Shown here piece after piece: positions 1 to 7,686 of a DNA stretch of 34,071 nt (position 1 is the first letter of the stretch; each line of letters begins with the position of its first letter). The notes beneath the pieces were generated by a model, which searched no databases, was not told where the DNA came from, and saw nothing but the letters and a program-made list of their open reading frames with translations. The stretch is from Pelagibius marinus (GTDB lineage Bacteria; Pseudomonadota; Alphaproteobacteria; Kiloniellales; Kiloniellaceae): contig NZ_JACSDK010000004.1 in assembly GCF_014925385.1 (NCBI RefSeq), positions 1 through 34,071 of the forward strand. The letters are read 5' to 3'. Position numbers and translations under genes: made by a program.

Positions 1-18
1 CCGGGCCGCCAAAAAAGA

Positions 19-66
19 GGGGGGCGAGAGAGCGGGGTTCAAATTTGCTTTGCGCCCCCCCCCCCC
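19..66. repeat. G-run / C-run inverted repeat near left edge
   Basis: GGGGGGCG at 19-26 is the reverse complement of CGCCCCCC at 53-60, with 26 bases between them. The right arm continues into an uninterrupted run of twelve C (55-66). TTTGCGCCC at 50-58 resembles the nic core of IncQ/RSF1010-type transfer origins (TGCGCCC), so this could belong to a transfer origin. Long homopolymers are also prone to sequencing error and slippage. No gene is called here. Confidence 0.35.
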
Positions 67-219
67 TCCCGCCTGGCATCGCCACGGGAGCACGCGCTCT
101 CTTCAGAAAAGCGACGTGCTCCGGAAACCTAAAGAAAGAAACTTCTGCAGCGGTCCTCGCGGGGAACCATCTTTCCCTTCGAGAGCGATTCCAGCCCCAG
201 TCACACTCAATATGAATGG

Positions 220-250
220 CTCGGTTATACGTCGCTCTCGCGACGTCCAC
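220..250 (+). other. oriT: oriT-like stem-loop just upstream of the relaxase gene
   Basis: ACGTCGC (229-235), a four-base loop TCTC and GCGACGT (240-246) form a perfect 7-bp stem. With its left flank it reads TTATACGTCGCT (225-236). From memory this matches the conserved part of rhizobial and Ti plasmid oriT sites, where the same motif follows GGGCGCAA and a similar hairpin follows. Here GGGCGCAA is not adjacent; the nearest TTGCGCCC is at 51-58. The site lies about 45 bases before the relaxase start, as expected for a self-linked oriT. It may be a diverged or decayed oriT. The match is from memory, not from an alignment. Confidence 0.45.
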
Positions 251-293
251 CGGCCAACCGCCTACCGGCGGCCGGCAACAAAGGAAAGCAGGC

Positions 294-2348
294 GTGGCGC
301 TTTATCGCCTCGAAACCCGGATCATCGGACGCAGCGCAGGAAAGCGCGCAGACGGCGCGCGTGCCTATCGCAGCGGCTCAGCCGTTGCCGCGGGCGCCTA
401 CCGGCGCGGAGCGCGGACAACGTCCACAACGGAAGAGGGACGCCGCGTTCATGACTACAGTAAGAAGCGCGGCGTCATCCATACGGAAACTCTAGCGCCG
501 GAAGGCGCTCCCACCTGGGCCGCAAACAGCGAGCATTTGTGGCAAATGGTCGAGATCGCGGAGAAGCGCAAAGACTCACAGCTCGCCCGAGAGCTGGTCG
601 TCACACTGCCGCTCAATGTTCCATTGCACAAGAGCCTGCCAGCGACCCGCGATTGGCTCCAAGACGAAGTGGTCGCTCTCGGCATGGTAGCCGACATAGC
701 GGTCCATGCATACGGAACTGCCTTGGATCCCAAGAAGCCGCAGCAGGCCGCGCGCATTGCCGAGTTGGAACGGGCGGGGGTACCGATCCGGCCCCTGGCG
801 GCAGGAGACCTGTTGCGCGATATGCCGCCCGACGGCCTGCATGCCTGGCGGCTCCCTGACGGCAAGATACTCGTTTACCAACCCCACGCGCACGTGATGC
901 TCACCATGCGCGAGATCGGCCCGGAGGGCTTCGGGGAAAAGGAGAGAGCCTGGAATACCAAGAAGCAGCTCTACCGGTGGCGCCAGTCCTGGGAGCAGGT
1001 TTACAACGACCTGCTCGCCACCGTCGGAGATCGCGAGCGTGTCTCTGCCAAGGCACGTTGGAAGCGCGAAGCTGACGATCCGCAGCAGCCCGGGCCGACT
1101 ACCGCACTTGGCGCTTCACCAAAAATCCTCCGCCGCCAGCTGAACCTGGACGGCGGATTCCACGCCGCCCTGGACGGGCGGCCGGCAACGCAGACCTACG
1201 GAGACATGCCGATGACGGCATTTGACTGGAACGAAACTGAGCGCGACCTGCGTCGACGGATGACGGAGATCGACAAGAGAGAGCAGGCCACCAACGAACG
1301 TGAAGAAGAAGCGGCGCTTGACCGCGCGGCTTTGCTACGCGTGCTTGCGCGGATTACAGAACTCACGTCCCTTGGCGTCGAGTTCGTCGCCATGGAAGAT
1401 GGAGGCATCCAAGCGCGAGGTGCGACGCGCCATCTTACGGATGCCGACAAACTACAAATCGAGAAGTACGCCTCGTTCGTTGCGCCGATGTTGGCGGCGG
1501 CGCCGCATCTGGGAACGCTTCCGAAACTCGACGAGCAGCTGAGCAAGAGTATGGCACTGGTCGACCGGCTTCAGAGCGACAGAGGAATCAGGTTCTTCCG
1601 GACCGATAAGGGAGCTCTTGGTTTTGCGCCGGAGGACACGGTGCCGCCCGAGATCTATAAGCAGTTCGGCGGCCAGCACGCAGCTATACTTACTGTGTTG
1701 GAGCACCGTCGGTACGCCGCCCTATGGCGGGAGGCTCAGCAGAGCGCGGAGGAGGAAAAGCAGAAGCGGCAGCACGCCGAAGAAGAGGCGGAGGGCCTGC
1801 AACGCGCCCACCAGGCAGAGCGTCGCAACCTTGAGGTCCTGGAAGAGGGGGTGACGGCGATTATTGAGAGCGTCCAGAAGGGCCAGCCCCTGCCGAAGGT
1901 GCAAGACGGCAATCCTCTACTGAATCGTCTTAAGCGCACGTTCATTGCAGTCGTTGAGAGGGTTGTTCAGGAGAGGAAACGCGCTGACAAGTGGCAGCGC
2001 CGCTTTGACCTCCTGAAGAAAGGCTTCCGGAGTTTCATCGACGACCTGATCAAGCGCCGGCCAGACGATAAGGCGTTCCTTGAGGAAGCGCGAGACAAGA
2101 TCCTGAAGGAGGTCGAATCAGATGAGCCGGCCAGCAGTCCTGCAAACGTGGCATCCACAGATCGTTTCAAGCGAAAGTCTGCGGCATCCGATACGGAACG
2201 TCCGTGGCTGCCGAGTGGGGCCAAAATGAAGGCCCCGGATGGGCAGCGCCCAACGCCGCCGACAAAGTCGAGCTCCATACCCCGGTCGCCAAGGGGAGTC
2301 GAGATAGGCAAGTCGAGGAAAGGACGAGGGGACGTTGAGAGGGATTAG
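294..2348 (+). CDS. MobA/MobL-family conjugative relaxase (MOBQ type)
   Basis: This is a plasmid-mobilisation relaxase of 684 residues that would nick one strand at oriT and stay bound to the 5' end during transfer. The first 240 residues carry the family signature: ALYRLE at the N-terminus, a tyrosine motif SAVAAGAYRRG (about residues 30-39), HDYSKKRGV (53-61), GMVADIAVH (H138) and QPHAHVMLT (H198, H200), the last giving the metal-binding HUH histidines. Residues 340-640 are charged and helix-rich with coiled-coil character. There is no recognisable helicase domain, unlike the much longer TraA. I chose GTG at 294, preceded by AAAGGAAAG (280-288), over the upstream ATG at 216, which would translate the oriT-like stem. 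An 11-12 residue insertion before SAVAAGAY adds a second candidate tyrosine (ARAYRSG, Y25). Confidence 0.9.
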   Translation: MALYRLETRIIGRSAGKRADGARAYRSGSAVAAGAYRRGARTTSTTEEGRRVHDYSKKRGVIHTETLAPEGAPTWAANSEHLWQMVEIAEKRKDSQLARELVVTLPLNVPLHKSLPATRDWLQDEVVALGMVADIAVHAYGTALDPKKPQQAARIAELERAGVPIRPLAAGDLLRDMPPDGLHAWRLPDGKILVYQPHAHVMLTMREIGPEGFGEKERAWNTKKQLYRWRQSWEQVYNDLLATVGDRERVSAKARWKREADDPQQPGPTTALGASPKILRRQLNLDGGFHAALDGRPATQTYGDMPMTAFDWNETERDLRRRMTEIDKREQATNEREEEAALDRAALLRVLARITELTSLGVEFVAMEDGGIQARGATRHLTDADKLQIEKYASFVAPMLAAAPHLGTLPKLDEQLSKSMALVDRLQSDRGIRFFRTDKGALGFAPEDTVPPEIYKQFGGQHAAILTVLEHRRYAALWREAQQSAEEEKQKRQHAEEEAEGLQRAHQAERRNLEVLEEGVTAIIESVQKGQPLPKVQDGNPLLNRLKRTFIAVVERVVQERKRADKWQRRFDLLKKGFRSFIDDLIKRRPDDKAFLEEARDKILKEVESDEPASSPANVASTDRFKRKSAASDTERPWLPSGAKMKAPDGQRPTPPTKSSSIPRSPRGVEIGKSRKGRGDVERD

Positions 2349-2370
2349 CTATCGGCGGGAGCCGTCGAGG

Positions 2371-2395
2371 AAGTTGTCGGAAGTTCCGACAACTT
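2371..2395. repeat. Near-perfect 25-bp palindrome
   Basis: Arms of 12 bases (2371-2382 and 2384-2395, AAGTTGTCGGAA and its complement) flank one central G. There is no following T-run, so it is not an ordinary terminator. It sits in the 150-base gap after the relaxase gene. GCATAGG occurs twice just downstream (2399-2405, 2413-2419). It could be an operator or a recombination/resolution site. Confidence 0.6.
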
Positions 2396-2420
2396 TCCGC
2401 ATAGGTTGGTTTGCATAGGG

Positions 2421-2464
2421 CCGCTTACCTGACGCCTGGGCTGATCGAGGCGTCAGATAAGCGG
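2421..2464. repeat. 17-bp inverted repeat with 10-base loop
   Basis: The left arm 2421-2437 and right arm 2448-2464 pair over 17 bases with one mismatch (C2428 against A2457). The outer parts are CCGCTTA/TAAGCGG and the inner CTGACGCCT/AGGCGTCAG. It lies immediately upstream of the next gene and 25 bases after the previous palindrome. It has no U-tract, so a regulatory or recombination role is more likely than termination. Confidence 0.6.
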
Positions 2465-2500
2465 CGCTGTCCATCTCACTACAATGACTGGAATTCAAGA

Positions 2501-3175
2501 ATGGAAGAGAATGCATTTTCTCCCAGCGTCCCGCTGTGCGCGGAGATCGATACGACGCTTCGCAGGATCGTAGACAAGCAGATGCCCTCGCTGCGCGTCC
2601 TCCATGACGTCGAGCGCGTGGAACTGGAGTACGTCTACTCAGGCTACGAAGACGGCGGATTCCACTGCCGCCGATCCGACGGTGCGCCGACCCATCCCGG
2701 CATGACCGATATGGGCAAGGTTTGGGCCGAGATGCTGGATGCTGCTTTATCGCCAGGCTTCGTCGCTGAGTTTCGAGGCCGACTGATCCCGGTGGACGAG
2801 CCGTCGGCGACATTGAGTCCGATCTTCCTCGCCTCGGCGGCGCTGGCGATCTCGGACTGGCCCGATACGCTGCATCGCTCAGACTATAAGGCCATCAATG
2901 CCAGTCTCAAGCTATCGTTAGAACACCGAGACGGTGGGGAGCTTACGGTTCGTCCTGAGGTGAATATGACCTGTCCGGTGAAGGTCGGGCCGGGTGGCCC
3001 CGTTGACGGCGACGTGATCAACAGGGTGCATAGCCACTGGGCCTATCTCGCGGACAAGATGGGTCCTTGGCTCGCGGACAGCGGCATCGTCGATCTGAAC
3101 GTTAACATGTTGGTTCCCATCAAGTCGGAGCCATTGCAGGTGCATCCGCCGCGATGGCCGGCCTGGCAGCAGTAA
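2501..3175 (+). CDS. Uncharacterised protein, paralogue A of a relaxase-linked pair
   Basis: I do not recognise a family. The 224-residue protein is soluble with no signal peptide or membrane segment and alternates predicted strands and helices. It aligns by eye along its length with the next gene (3368-4045): LDAALSPGFVAEF against LDDTLSPFKVAFM, then a strand pair LTVRPEVNM against AKVRAQVDV, then HSHWAYLADKMGPWLADSGI against the matching helix QVFWNRLASTVFGHWARDNG, each ending in a hydrophobic strand and LV. I chose ATG 2501 (MEENAF) over the TTG at 2411 because the longer form would translate the 17-bp inverted repeat. The ribosome site is weak (GGAATTCAAG). A terminator-like hairpin follows. 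Confidence 0.65.
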   Translation: MEENAFSPSVPLCAEIDTTLRRIVDKQMPSLRVLHDVERVELEYVYSGYEDGGFHCRRSDGAPTHPGMTDMGKVWAEMLDAALSPGFVAEFRGRLIPVDEPSATLSPIFLASAALAISDWPDTLHRSDYKAINASLKLSLEHRDGGELTVRPEVNMTCPVKVGPGGPVDGDVINRVHSHWAYLADKMGPWLADSGIVDLNVNMLVPIKSEPLQVHPPRWPAWQQ

Positions 3176-3192
3176 GAGTGCCATAGATCGTC

Positions 3193-3253
3193 AAAAGGGG
3201 GCGGCCGCCAATGCGGTCGCCCCTTCGATTTTGGCGTCTTCGCCGAAGACGCC
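3193..3253 (+). terminator. GC-rich hairpin with T-rich tail, plus second palindrome
   Basis: GGGGCGGCCGC (3198-3208) pairs with GCGGTCGCCCC (3213-3223) through a four-base loop and is followed by TTCGATTTT, fitting a Rho-independent terminator for the gene ending at 3175. Directly after it GGCGTCTTCG (3233-3242) and CGAAGACGCC (3244-3253) form a second perfect palindrome around one base, without a T-run. Confidence 0.6.
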
Positions 3254-3367
3254 TCTACCCAAAAAAAGACGTCCCTGACCGTCCCGCCGCCTCTCCCTCC
3301 TTGGAGGCGGCAGGTTCATTCAGGCCCTGCCGTCGGTCTCCAAACGAAGATCGAAAGGTATTTCTTC

Positions 3368-4045
3368 ATGTTCCATGATCTCACTCCCATCCTGGTCGAC
3401 CCGATGCTATTGGCTGAAACCATCGTTCCTTCCATCTACCAGGCGGCTGGTCTCGAGCGCGGCGAACTCAAGGTCACTTACGATGCGACGCTTCAAAGCA
3501 AGCCCCTGCGCATTCAAGCGTCTGAAGACGCCATTTACGAAAAGGGCGCCGGCAAGCGTCGTATCGAGGACGTCTTTCAGCTGCTCGACGACACACTGTC
3601 ACCCTTCAAGGTGGCCTTCATGAAGGCGGACGTTCGTCAGCCCGCGCTGCAGCCCTGGCCGATTGACTTGGTGTCGGCGGTCGCCGGCATGCAGATGTTC
3701 TATCTTAGGGCCCAGTCTTGCTCCGATCTTCTCGGCGAAACGCTTGACGTCGTCGTCTCGATCTCTCTACCCATGGACGGGGTCGCCAAGGTGCGAGCCC
3801 AGGTGGATGTCTACTTGCGTGGTGAAGGCAAGGCGGCGCCGGAGCAAACCGCAGCGCTTCAGGAGTATACCGCGGCGGTGCAGGTCTTCTGGAACCGGCT
3901 CGCCAGCACGGTCTTTGGACATTGGGCCAGGGACAACGGCGTCAGCGAATTGCGATTGGCGGCCGAAATCTTGGTTGACCCCCGGCAGGCAAAGGCTGCC
4001 GTTGGTCGATTGATTGAAGATATAGACGGTAGCACCGTCCACTAG
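3368..4045 (+). CDS. Uncharacterised protein, paralogue B of a relaxase-linked pair
   Basis: No family is recognised. The 225-residue soluble protein has the same length and apparent fold order as the gene at 2501-3175, and I infer an old tandem duplication. The best-conserved blocks are the helix around LLDDTLSPFKVAF (residues about 72-84), the paired strands VVSISL and VRAQVDVYL, and the C-terminal helix VFWNRLASTVFGHWARDNG followed by a strand. The start ATG is well placed behind GAAAGG (3353-3358). Its stop lies 14 bases from that of the convergent DUF429 gene, with a long hairpin between and inside that gene's end. The role is unknown; the context is mobile-element cargo. Confidence 0.7.
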   Translation: MFHDLTPILVDPMLLAETIVPSIYQAAGLERGELKVTYDATLQSKPLRIQASEDAIYEKGAGKRRIEDVFQLLDDTLSPFKVAFMKADVRQPALQPWPIDLVSAVAGMQMFYLRAQSCSDLLGETLDVVVSISLPMDGVAKVRAQVDVYLRGEGKAAPEQTAALQEYTAAVQVFWNRLASTVFGHWARDNGVSELRLAAEILVDPRQAKAAVGRLIEDIDGSTVH

Positions 4046-4059
4046 GGCAGTCTTAGTAC

Positions 4060-4902
4060 CTAGCGAGGAGCGTCCTCTGTAGGACGCTCCTCGCCGGTGC
4101 GAGAGTCAACTATTGGGACAGGAATCCATATCGCGGAGTCTGCATCACCGAAAGGGACTGCCCGGCCTTCCAGGGCACAGATTCCCACCCAGACGCAGAT
4201 GACGGCATCGATGGAGTCTTCGTAGGCTTTGAGCTGCCAGCCGGCGGCGCCGGGCTCGAGCTTCGGGAGGGCGGCGGTCACGCCGGCGATCTCACCCTCC
4301 AGCAGGCCAACAATCTCCTCCCACTGGTGCAGCAATCGTGCTCGACGCTCGGTCGGGCTGTTGGAGGGCCAGTATTTGCGGACTTTGGCAGACTTGTAAG
4401 GGAGGCGCGCCGGAGCGCCTGCCAGCTCCACCAGGGCCGGGTGCGGATAGACCTCGATCAGGCCAGGCACTGCCATGGTCGTGGTCCGCAGCGGAAAGCC
4501 GGCCCGGTGAAAATCTTCCCTCAGCCGGTCGCTGAGAGCGCCAGGCCGCTGCGCATTGGGCGAATGGGTGCTGCAACTGCGTCCCCCGTAGGCTTTTGAG
4601 ACGGCATTGTCGGAGGCGCGCCGGCTAATGATCGGCGAAAGGGCGAGCGGCATGTCGACGGCAACAAGGTCGACGGAAATCCCGCTGAGCGCTGTGGCTG
4701 CGGAAAGCAGCCCGGGCACGTCGGGGAGGGCGCCCAAGGGCCGCTCCTCCGGCGCCTGGCCGCTATCCACTTGCGCCAGGAAGCGCTGGTAGGAGCTCTC
4801 GGCCACCACCAGGTGCCAGCCGTTCGCGTCCTCGGCGGCGAGGGAAACGCCGCTGGGCTGGGTCAGCGTCCAGGCCGCATCAATGCCGAGAACGGTTCGC
4901 AT
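4060..4902 (-). CDS. DUF429 family protein (predicted RNase H-fold nuclease-like)
   Basis: This 280-residue protein matches the DUF429 pattern: an N-terminal strand with an acidic residue (VLGIDAAWT, D8), VAVDMPLAL around residue 85, a GRSCSTHSPN segment, GLIEVYPHPALVEL around 150, a basic YKSAKVRKYWP stretch and EDSIDAVICVWVG near residue 230. The spaced acidic residues D8, D87, E152 and D235 are consistent with the RNase H-like fold proposed for the family; no activity is established as far as I recall. It is transcribed alone, convergent with the preceding gene. DUF429 genes often occur in accessory regions, so a nucleic-acid role in the island is plausible but inferred. Confidence 0.75.
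   Translation of the reverse strand: MRTVLGIDAAWTLTQPSGVSLAAEDANGWHLVVAESSYQRFLAQVDSGQAPEERPLGALPDVPGLLSAATALSGISVDLVAVDMPLALSPIISRRASDNAVSKAYGGRSCSTHSPNAQRPGALSDRLREDFHRAGFPLRTTTMAVPGLIEVYPHPALVELAGAPARLPYKSAKVRKYWPSNSPTERRARLLHQWEEIVGLLEGEIAGVTAALPKLEPGAAGWQLKAYEDSIDAVICVWVGICALEGRAVPFGDADSAIWIPVPIVDSRTGEERPTEDAPR
4063..4094. terminator. 14-bp perfect hairpin between convergent genes
   Basis: GCGAGGAGCGTCCT (4063-4076) and its exact complement (4081-4094) flank a four-base loop. The hairpin overlaps the last codons of the minus-strand DUF429 gene and lies 18 bases after the stop of the plus-strand gene. No T-run follows on either strand, so if it terminates it is not a classical intrinsic terminator; it may also block convergent readthrough or protect 3' ends. 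Confidence 0.45.
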
Positions 4903-5024
4903 TTGCCTGATCTTGCTCCATTAGATTCGGCTTCTCCTCTGATGAGCGCAGAGTTGTGCTTAGGTAGACAAGTTCGCGCTTCCCTGCTACGGAAATGGGC
5001 GATGGTATGACGAGGCCTCATTGA

Positions 5025-5237
5025 ATGGCGAAGGGTAATAAGAAGCCGCAGGCTACGCCTGGGATAGATCAGTCGCCGCCGGCGCCGGGCTTTCCCTGGG
5101 GCGCTTTCTTATTGATGGCGATATATGGAATTGGCAGCTTCGCCATTTTTGGGTTTCTCGCCGTGTTGATCTATGGTGTCGCCGTCATTGTGTTCCGAGT
5201 GGCCTTTGGGATTGAGCTGCCCAACCCTTTCTCTTAA
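5025..5237 (+). CDS. Small membrane protein, 70 residues
   Basis: No family is recognised. After a polar, proline-rich N-terminus of about 22 residues the sequence is almost entirely hydrophobic, with probably two transmembrane segments (about 25-46 and 47-64) ending in a short polar tail. GACGAGG lies upstream with a loose spacing of about ten bases. It precedes another small membrane protein gene by 35 bases on the same strand, so the two may be co-transcribed. The hydrophobic pattern is better evidence than composition alone, but homologues were not checked. Confidence 0.55.
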   Translation: MAKGNKKPQATPGIDQSPPAPGFPWGAFLLMAIYGIGSFAIFGFLAVLIYGVAVIVFRVAFGIELPNPFS

Positions 5238-5272
5238 TTGCGCGAGCTACCGTCTACACAAAGTCCTTCGAA

Positions 5273-5686
5273 ATGATTCAAAAAGGCGATGATCTGTCCG
5301 TGAATCGCGCGCTCACTTATCGCCGCGCGGGTCGTACTCTGCGTTATCCAGTCTATGTTGCAATAGAAGCGGCTTGGACGGTGATTGCGATGTACGCCCT
5401 CGCCAAGGACCTCTTCATTGCACCGGGGAAGGCCCCAGAAATCGCCTTGGGCCTGCTAGTTGTACTTTCGCTTGCGCACAGCGCAAAGATGATGGTCGTC
5501 CAACCGTGGCAACTGCTCAAAGCTATACTGCTCGGAGTCATTGTGTTTGCTGCAGCACGTGGCTTAACAGCCTTCTCCGACGCGTTGTTTGAACCGATCA
5601 TGCCCGCCATCATAGTTGGGACCGCGTACTATTTTTGGCTCGGCGAACAGTGGACTAAGCGTGTTGCCACTTCGAACGAAGAGTAG
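5273..5686 (+). CDS. Polytopic membrane protein, 137 residues
   Basis: No family is recognised. Four hydrophobic stretches are visible: about residues 27-45 (VYVAIEAAWTVIAMYAL), 56-68, 83-97 (AILLGVIVFAAARG) and 108-122 (IMPAIIVGTAYYFWL), with a basic N-terminus suggesting that end is cytoplasmic. The ATG at 5273 has little Shine-Dalgarno character; an in-frame GTG nine codons later is an alternative. It follows the 70-residue membrane protein and ends 11 bases from the convergent DUF4268 gene, with no terminator seen between. Confidence 0.6.
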   Translation: MIQKGDDLSVNRALTYRRAGRTLRYPVYVAIEAAWTVIAMYALAKDLFIAPGKAPEIALGLLVVLSLAHSAKMMVVQPWQLLKAILLGVIVFAAARGLTAFSDALFEPIMPAIIVGTAYYFWLGEQWTKRVATSNEE

Positions 5687-5697
5687 CGCTCGAGAAG

Positions 5698-6699
5698 TCA
5701 ACCTTCACCTCCGTCTTCCTCAGGCCGCCAGTCAGCCGGGTCCAGCGCTTTGACCCGCTGGGAGAATACCCGGTGGAACTCGTTCAGGCGCTTGGCGAGC
5801 CATTCGTGCTGGCGCGGCCAGTCGGACTCGTCCTCGGGATCGGCCTCTTCGAAGTACACGGCGATGCGGGAATCTTGGCCCGCCGGAAGCTCTTCCCAAT
5901 CAAGAGGATAGCCCAGTTCCTGTTCAATGGCTTCCTTCTGTTGCTCCAGAAGCCAGAAGAAGGCCTTCGCGTTTCTGCCTGTCATATACAACTCCGCCCG
6001 GACCTGCTTCTTCGGTCGGTTCATCACGGCGCTGAGCTGGAAATGAGCACGCCCGACGCTGTACGGCATCCAGGACTGTGGCGCCGCTTTGCGATTGCCC
6101 GAGACCGGGCCATCCACTGTATTGAGCACTCGATGGAGGGCTTCCCAGTACGCTCTCTGCATAATGCGGGTTTCTGACAGCTCGGTGTCATCGATGGCGC
6201 GCGCCGCTCTCGCAACTTCACGCGACCAGTCGTTGGGCTTGGAGACGATGTTGAACTTCGGGGCGGCCGGTGACTGGCCGATCCGCCACAGCTCCACCTC
6301 CAGACCAAAGAAGCGGAAGCTCTCGTCAGTAATCTTGTTCAGCCAGTCGAGGGTCGAGCGATGCTCTTCGGTAAAGCGGGATGCGATCCAAACGATGGTG
6401 ACCGCCTGGAGGCCGGAGGCGTAGGTCAGCAATTGGCCAAGGTGGGTGTGGTCCGTGCGTTCCAGCTGATTCTCGACTAAGACCCAGGCGTCGCTGCCGA
6501 TGTCCTTGCAGAGAATGTCGGCACGGAAGGGGCCAACGTTCTTTTCTTGCGCCTCCAGCTCAAGGTCCATCCCGAGCGTCTCCGCCAGGACTGCCAGATT
6601 CTCCGACTGCCCCAGCCAGGGCGTGAAGTCCGAGGCCTCACTGGTCCAGATATCGCGCAATTCGACTCGCTCCAGTCGACCGAGGGGCTTGCCATCCAT
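5698..6699 (-). CDS. DUF4268 protein with PD-(D/E)XK nuclease-like N-terminus
   Basis: The 333-residue protein has two parts. Residues 1-150 resemble a restriction-endonuclease-like fold: FRADILCKD (D60) and WVLVENQLERTDHTHLGQLLTYASGL (E76, Q78), a D...ExQ variant of the PD-(D/E)XK motif with the usual following helix. Residues 190-320 are the DUF4268 region (RAYWEALHRVL, GRAHFQLSAVM, RAELYM, FFWLLEQQKEAIEQELGYPLDWEEL). Such proteins commonly travel in defence islands. The start is ATG 6699 behind GGGAG. It lies 70 bases downstream of the GIY-YIG gene on the same strand, so it may be the last gene of the restriction operon or have its own promoter. A DNA-cleaving role is inferred. Confidence 0.8.
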   Translation of the reverse strand: MDGKPLGRLERVELRDIWTSEASDFTPWLGQSENLAVLAETLGMDLELEAQEKNVGPFRADILCKDIGSDAWVLVENQLERTDHTHLGQLLTYASGLQAVTIVWIASRFTEEHRSTLDWLNKITDESFRFFGLEVELWRIGQSPAAPKFNIVSKPNDWSREVARAARAIDDTELSETRIMQRAYWEALHRVLNTVDGPVSGNRKAAPQSWMPYSVGRAHFQLSAVMNRPKKQVRAELYMTGRNAKAFFWLLEQQKEAIEQELGYPLDWEELPAGQDSRIAVYFEEADPEDESDWPRQHEWLAKRLNEFHRVFSQRVKALDPADWRPEEDGGEG

Positions 6700-6769
6700 G
6701 CGATCGCTCCCAAAATCAAAGTCACTCAGCTACCCGCAATGATTGTAAGTCTTCGGGGCGAATTGCTCA

Positions 6770-7255
6770 CTACCCTAACTTCGCGCGGTTCCATACTGGT
6801 CGAAGATCCATGATCAGCCGGGTCTCTGCGGCTTGCCGCTCTTCCCTGGAGCCTTCCGTCGCATGGAACCAAAGATCCAGCCGTTGCCCCTTCTTCACAG
6901 CGACAAGGATCGCCGCATTCAGGCGGCAATTGGTTGGCTGACCGCCGTCGAAACAGTTTCGTGGGGAAATAGAGCCATATCCGTTCGGTCCCCAGCGCTT
7001 GGCGAGGTCAACGCATTCACCGGCATAAACGGCTTCATTGTCGAGTGTGAGCACGTATAGTCCCGGCTTGTGATGGCCGCGGCCGATACGAAACCGGCAA
7101 AACGGCCCAGCACCATAGGCATGCAGCTTTGCGGTGTCTGCGTCCTTGAATCGTTCCTGGGGCAGGAGTTCCAAGATTTCACCGTATTCGTCTCTCTCGG
7201 GCTCGATCTTGCCCACGTACTTAAAGGGTAAACCGATAAACTCGCGCACTGTCAT
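6770..7255 (-). CDS. GIY-YIG nuclease-like protein in the restriction operon
   Basis: The 161-residue protein carries a diverged GIY-YIG domain from about residue 62: GLYVLTLDNEAVYAGE in place of the GIY and YIG strands (GLY and YAG), LAKRW with the conserved arginine, a long loop GYGSISPRNC...GGQPTNCRLN, then the helix ERQAAETRLI with the catalytic-type glutamate and the closing PVWN asparagine. The key residues look kept, so it may be an active endonuclease. The first 60 residues are a family-specific extension. ATG 7255 overlaps the stop of the preceding gene (ATGA), so translation is coupled to the hsd operon. It may act as an accessory nuclease. Confidence 0.8.
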   Translation of the reverse strand: MTVREFIGLPFKYVGKIEPERDEYGEILELLPQERFKDADTAKLHAYGAGPFCRFRIGRGHHKPGLYVLTLDNEAVYAGECVDLAKRWGPNGYGSISPRNCFDGGQPTNCRLNAAILVAVKKGQRLDLWFHATEGSREERQAAETRLIMDLRPVWNRAKLG

Positions 7256-7686
7256 TTTGCGACGGCCAATCGGGGTGTCGATGGACTACGAACGATCATT
7301 TCACGCCCTCGATCGGCGATGTCGTCAGCGATCTGCCAGTCGCGTTCCGATTTCGGCGTCCGCGACGGCAGTCTCGGACCAAGGCCTTTGAACAGATTAT
7401 CGAACCAAATGCCGGAAAGGATCGACTCATACCTCTTCTCGTAGTCGCGCCACTCGGCTAGGAAAGTAGGGTCTACGGGAGTAGCGAAGAGGGCCCTATG
7501 ATTGCGTTCCTCACGCTTTAGGTTCTGCCCGACCCAGCGGAGCCTCCCGCAGAACACCTTTATGCTTTGATCATGATCCGCCGAGTCCGCAAGCTCATCC
7601 GGCGCATCGTTGCTCCAGTCTTTCAACTGAGCAAAGATCCTTAAGAACTCCACCACTTCCGCAGAGTCCTTGCCGGCCCAACTCAT
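7252..7686 (-). CDS. Uncharacterised helical protein, 144 residues, hsd operon
   Basis: I do not recognise the family. The protein is rich in charged residues and probably mostly helical, with conserved-looking stretches VEFLRIFAQLKDW, RLRWVGQNLKREERN and YEKRYESILSGIWFDNLFKGLG. It has no membrane segment. I chose ATG 7686 over the TTG that extends the frame to 7905, because it overlaps the preceding stop by four bases (ATGA at 7683-7686), exactly like the neighbouring junctions, and its own stop overlaps the GIY-YIG start in the same way. That chain argues strongly that it is a real, co-translated gene tied to the restriction system. Confidence 0.7.
   Translation of the reverse strand: MSWAGKDSAEVVEFLRIFAQLKDWSNDAPDELADSADHDQSIKVFCGRLRWVGQNLKREERNHRALFATPVDPTFLAEWRDYEKRYESILSGIWFDNLFKGLGPRLPSRTPKSERDWQIADDIADRGREMIVRSPSTPRLAVAK

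Noticed and set aside
34-62. TTCAAAT suggesting a tRNA T-arm at the left edge
   Set aside because: The flanks do not pair as a T-stem and no acceptor or anticodon arms are found.
216-293. Upstream ATG for the relaxase
   Set aside because: It would translate the oriT-like stem; family homology begins at GTG 294, which has a good ribosome site.
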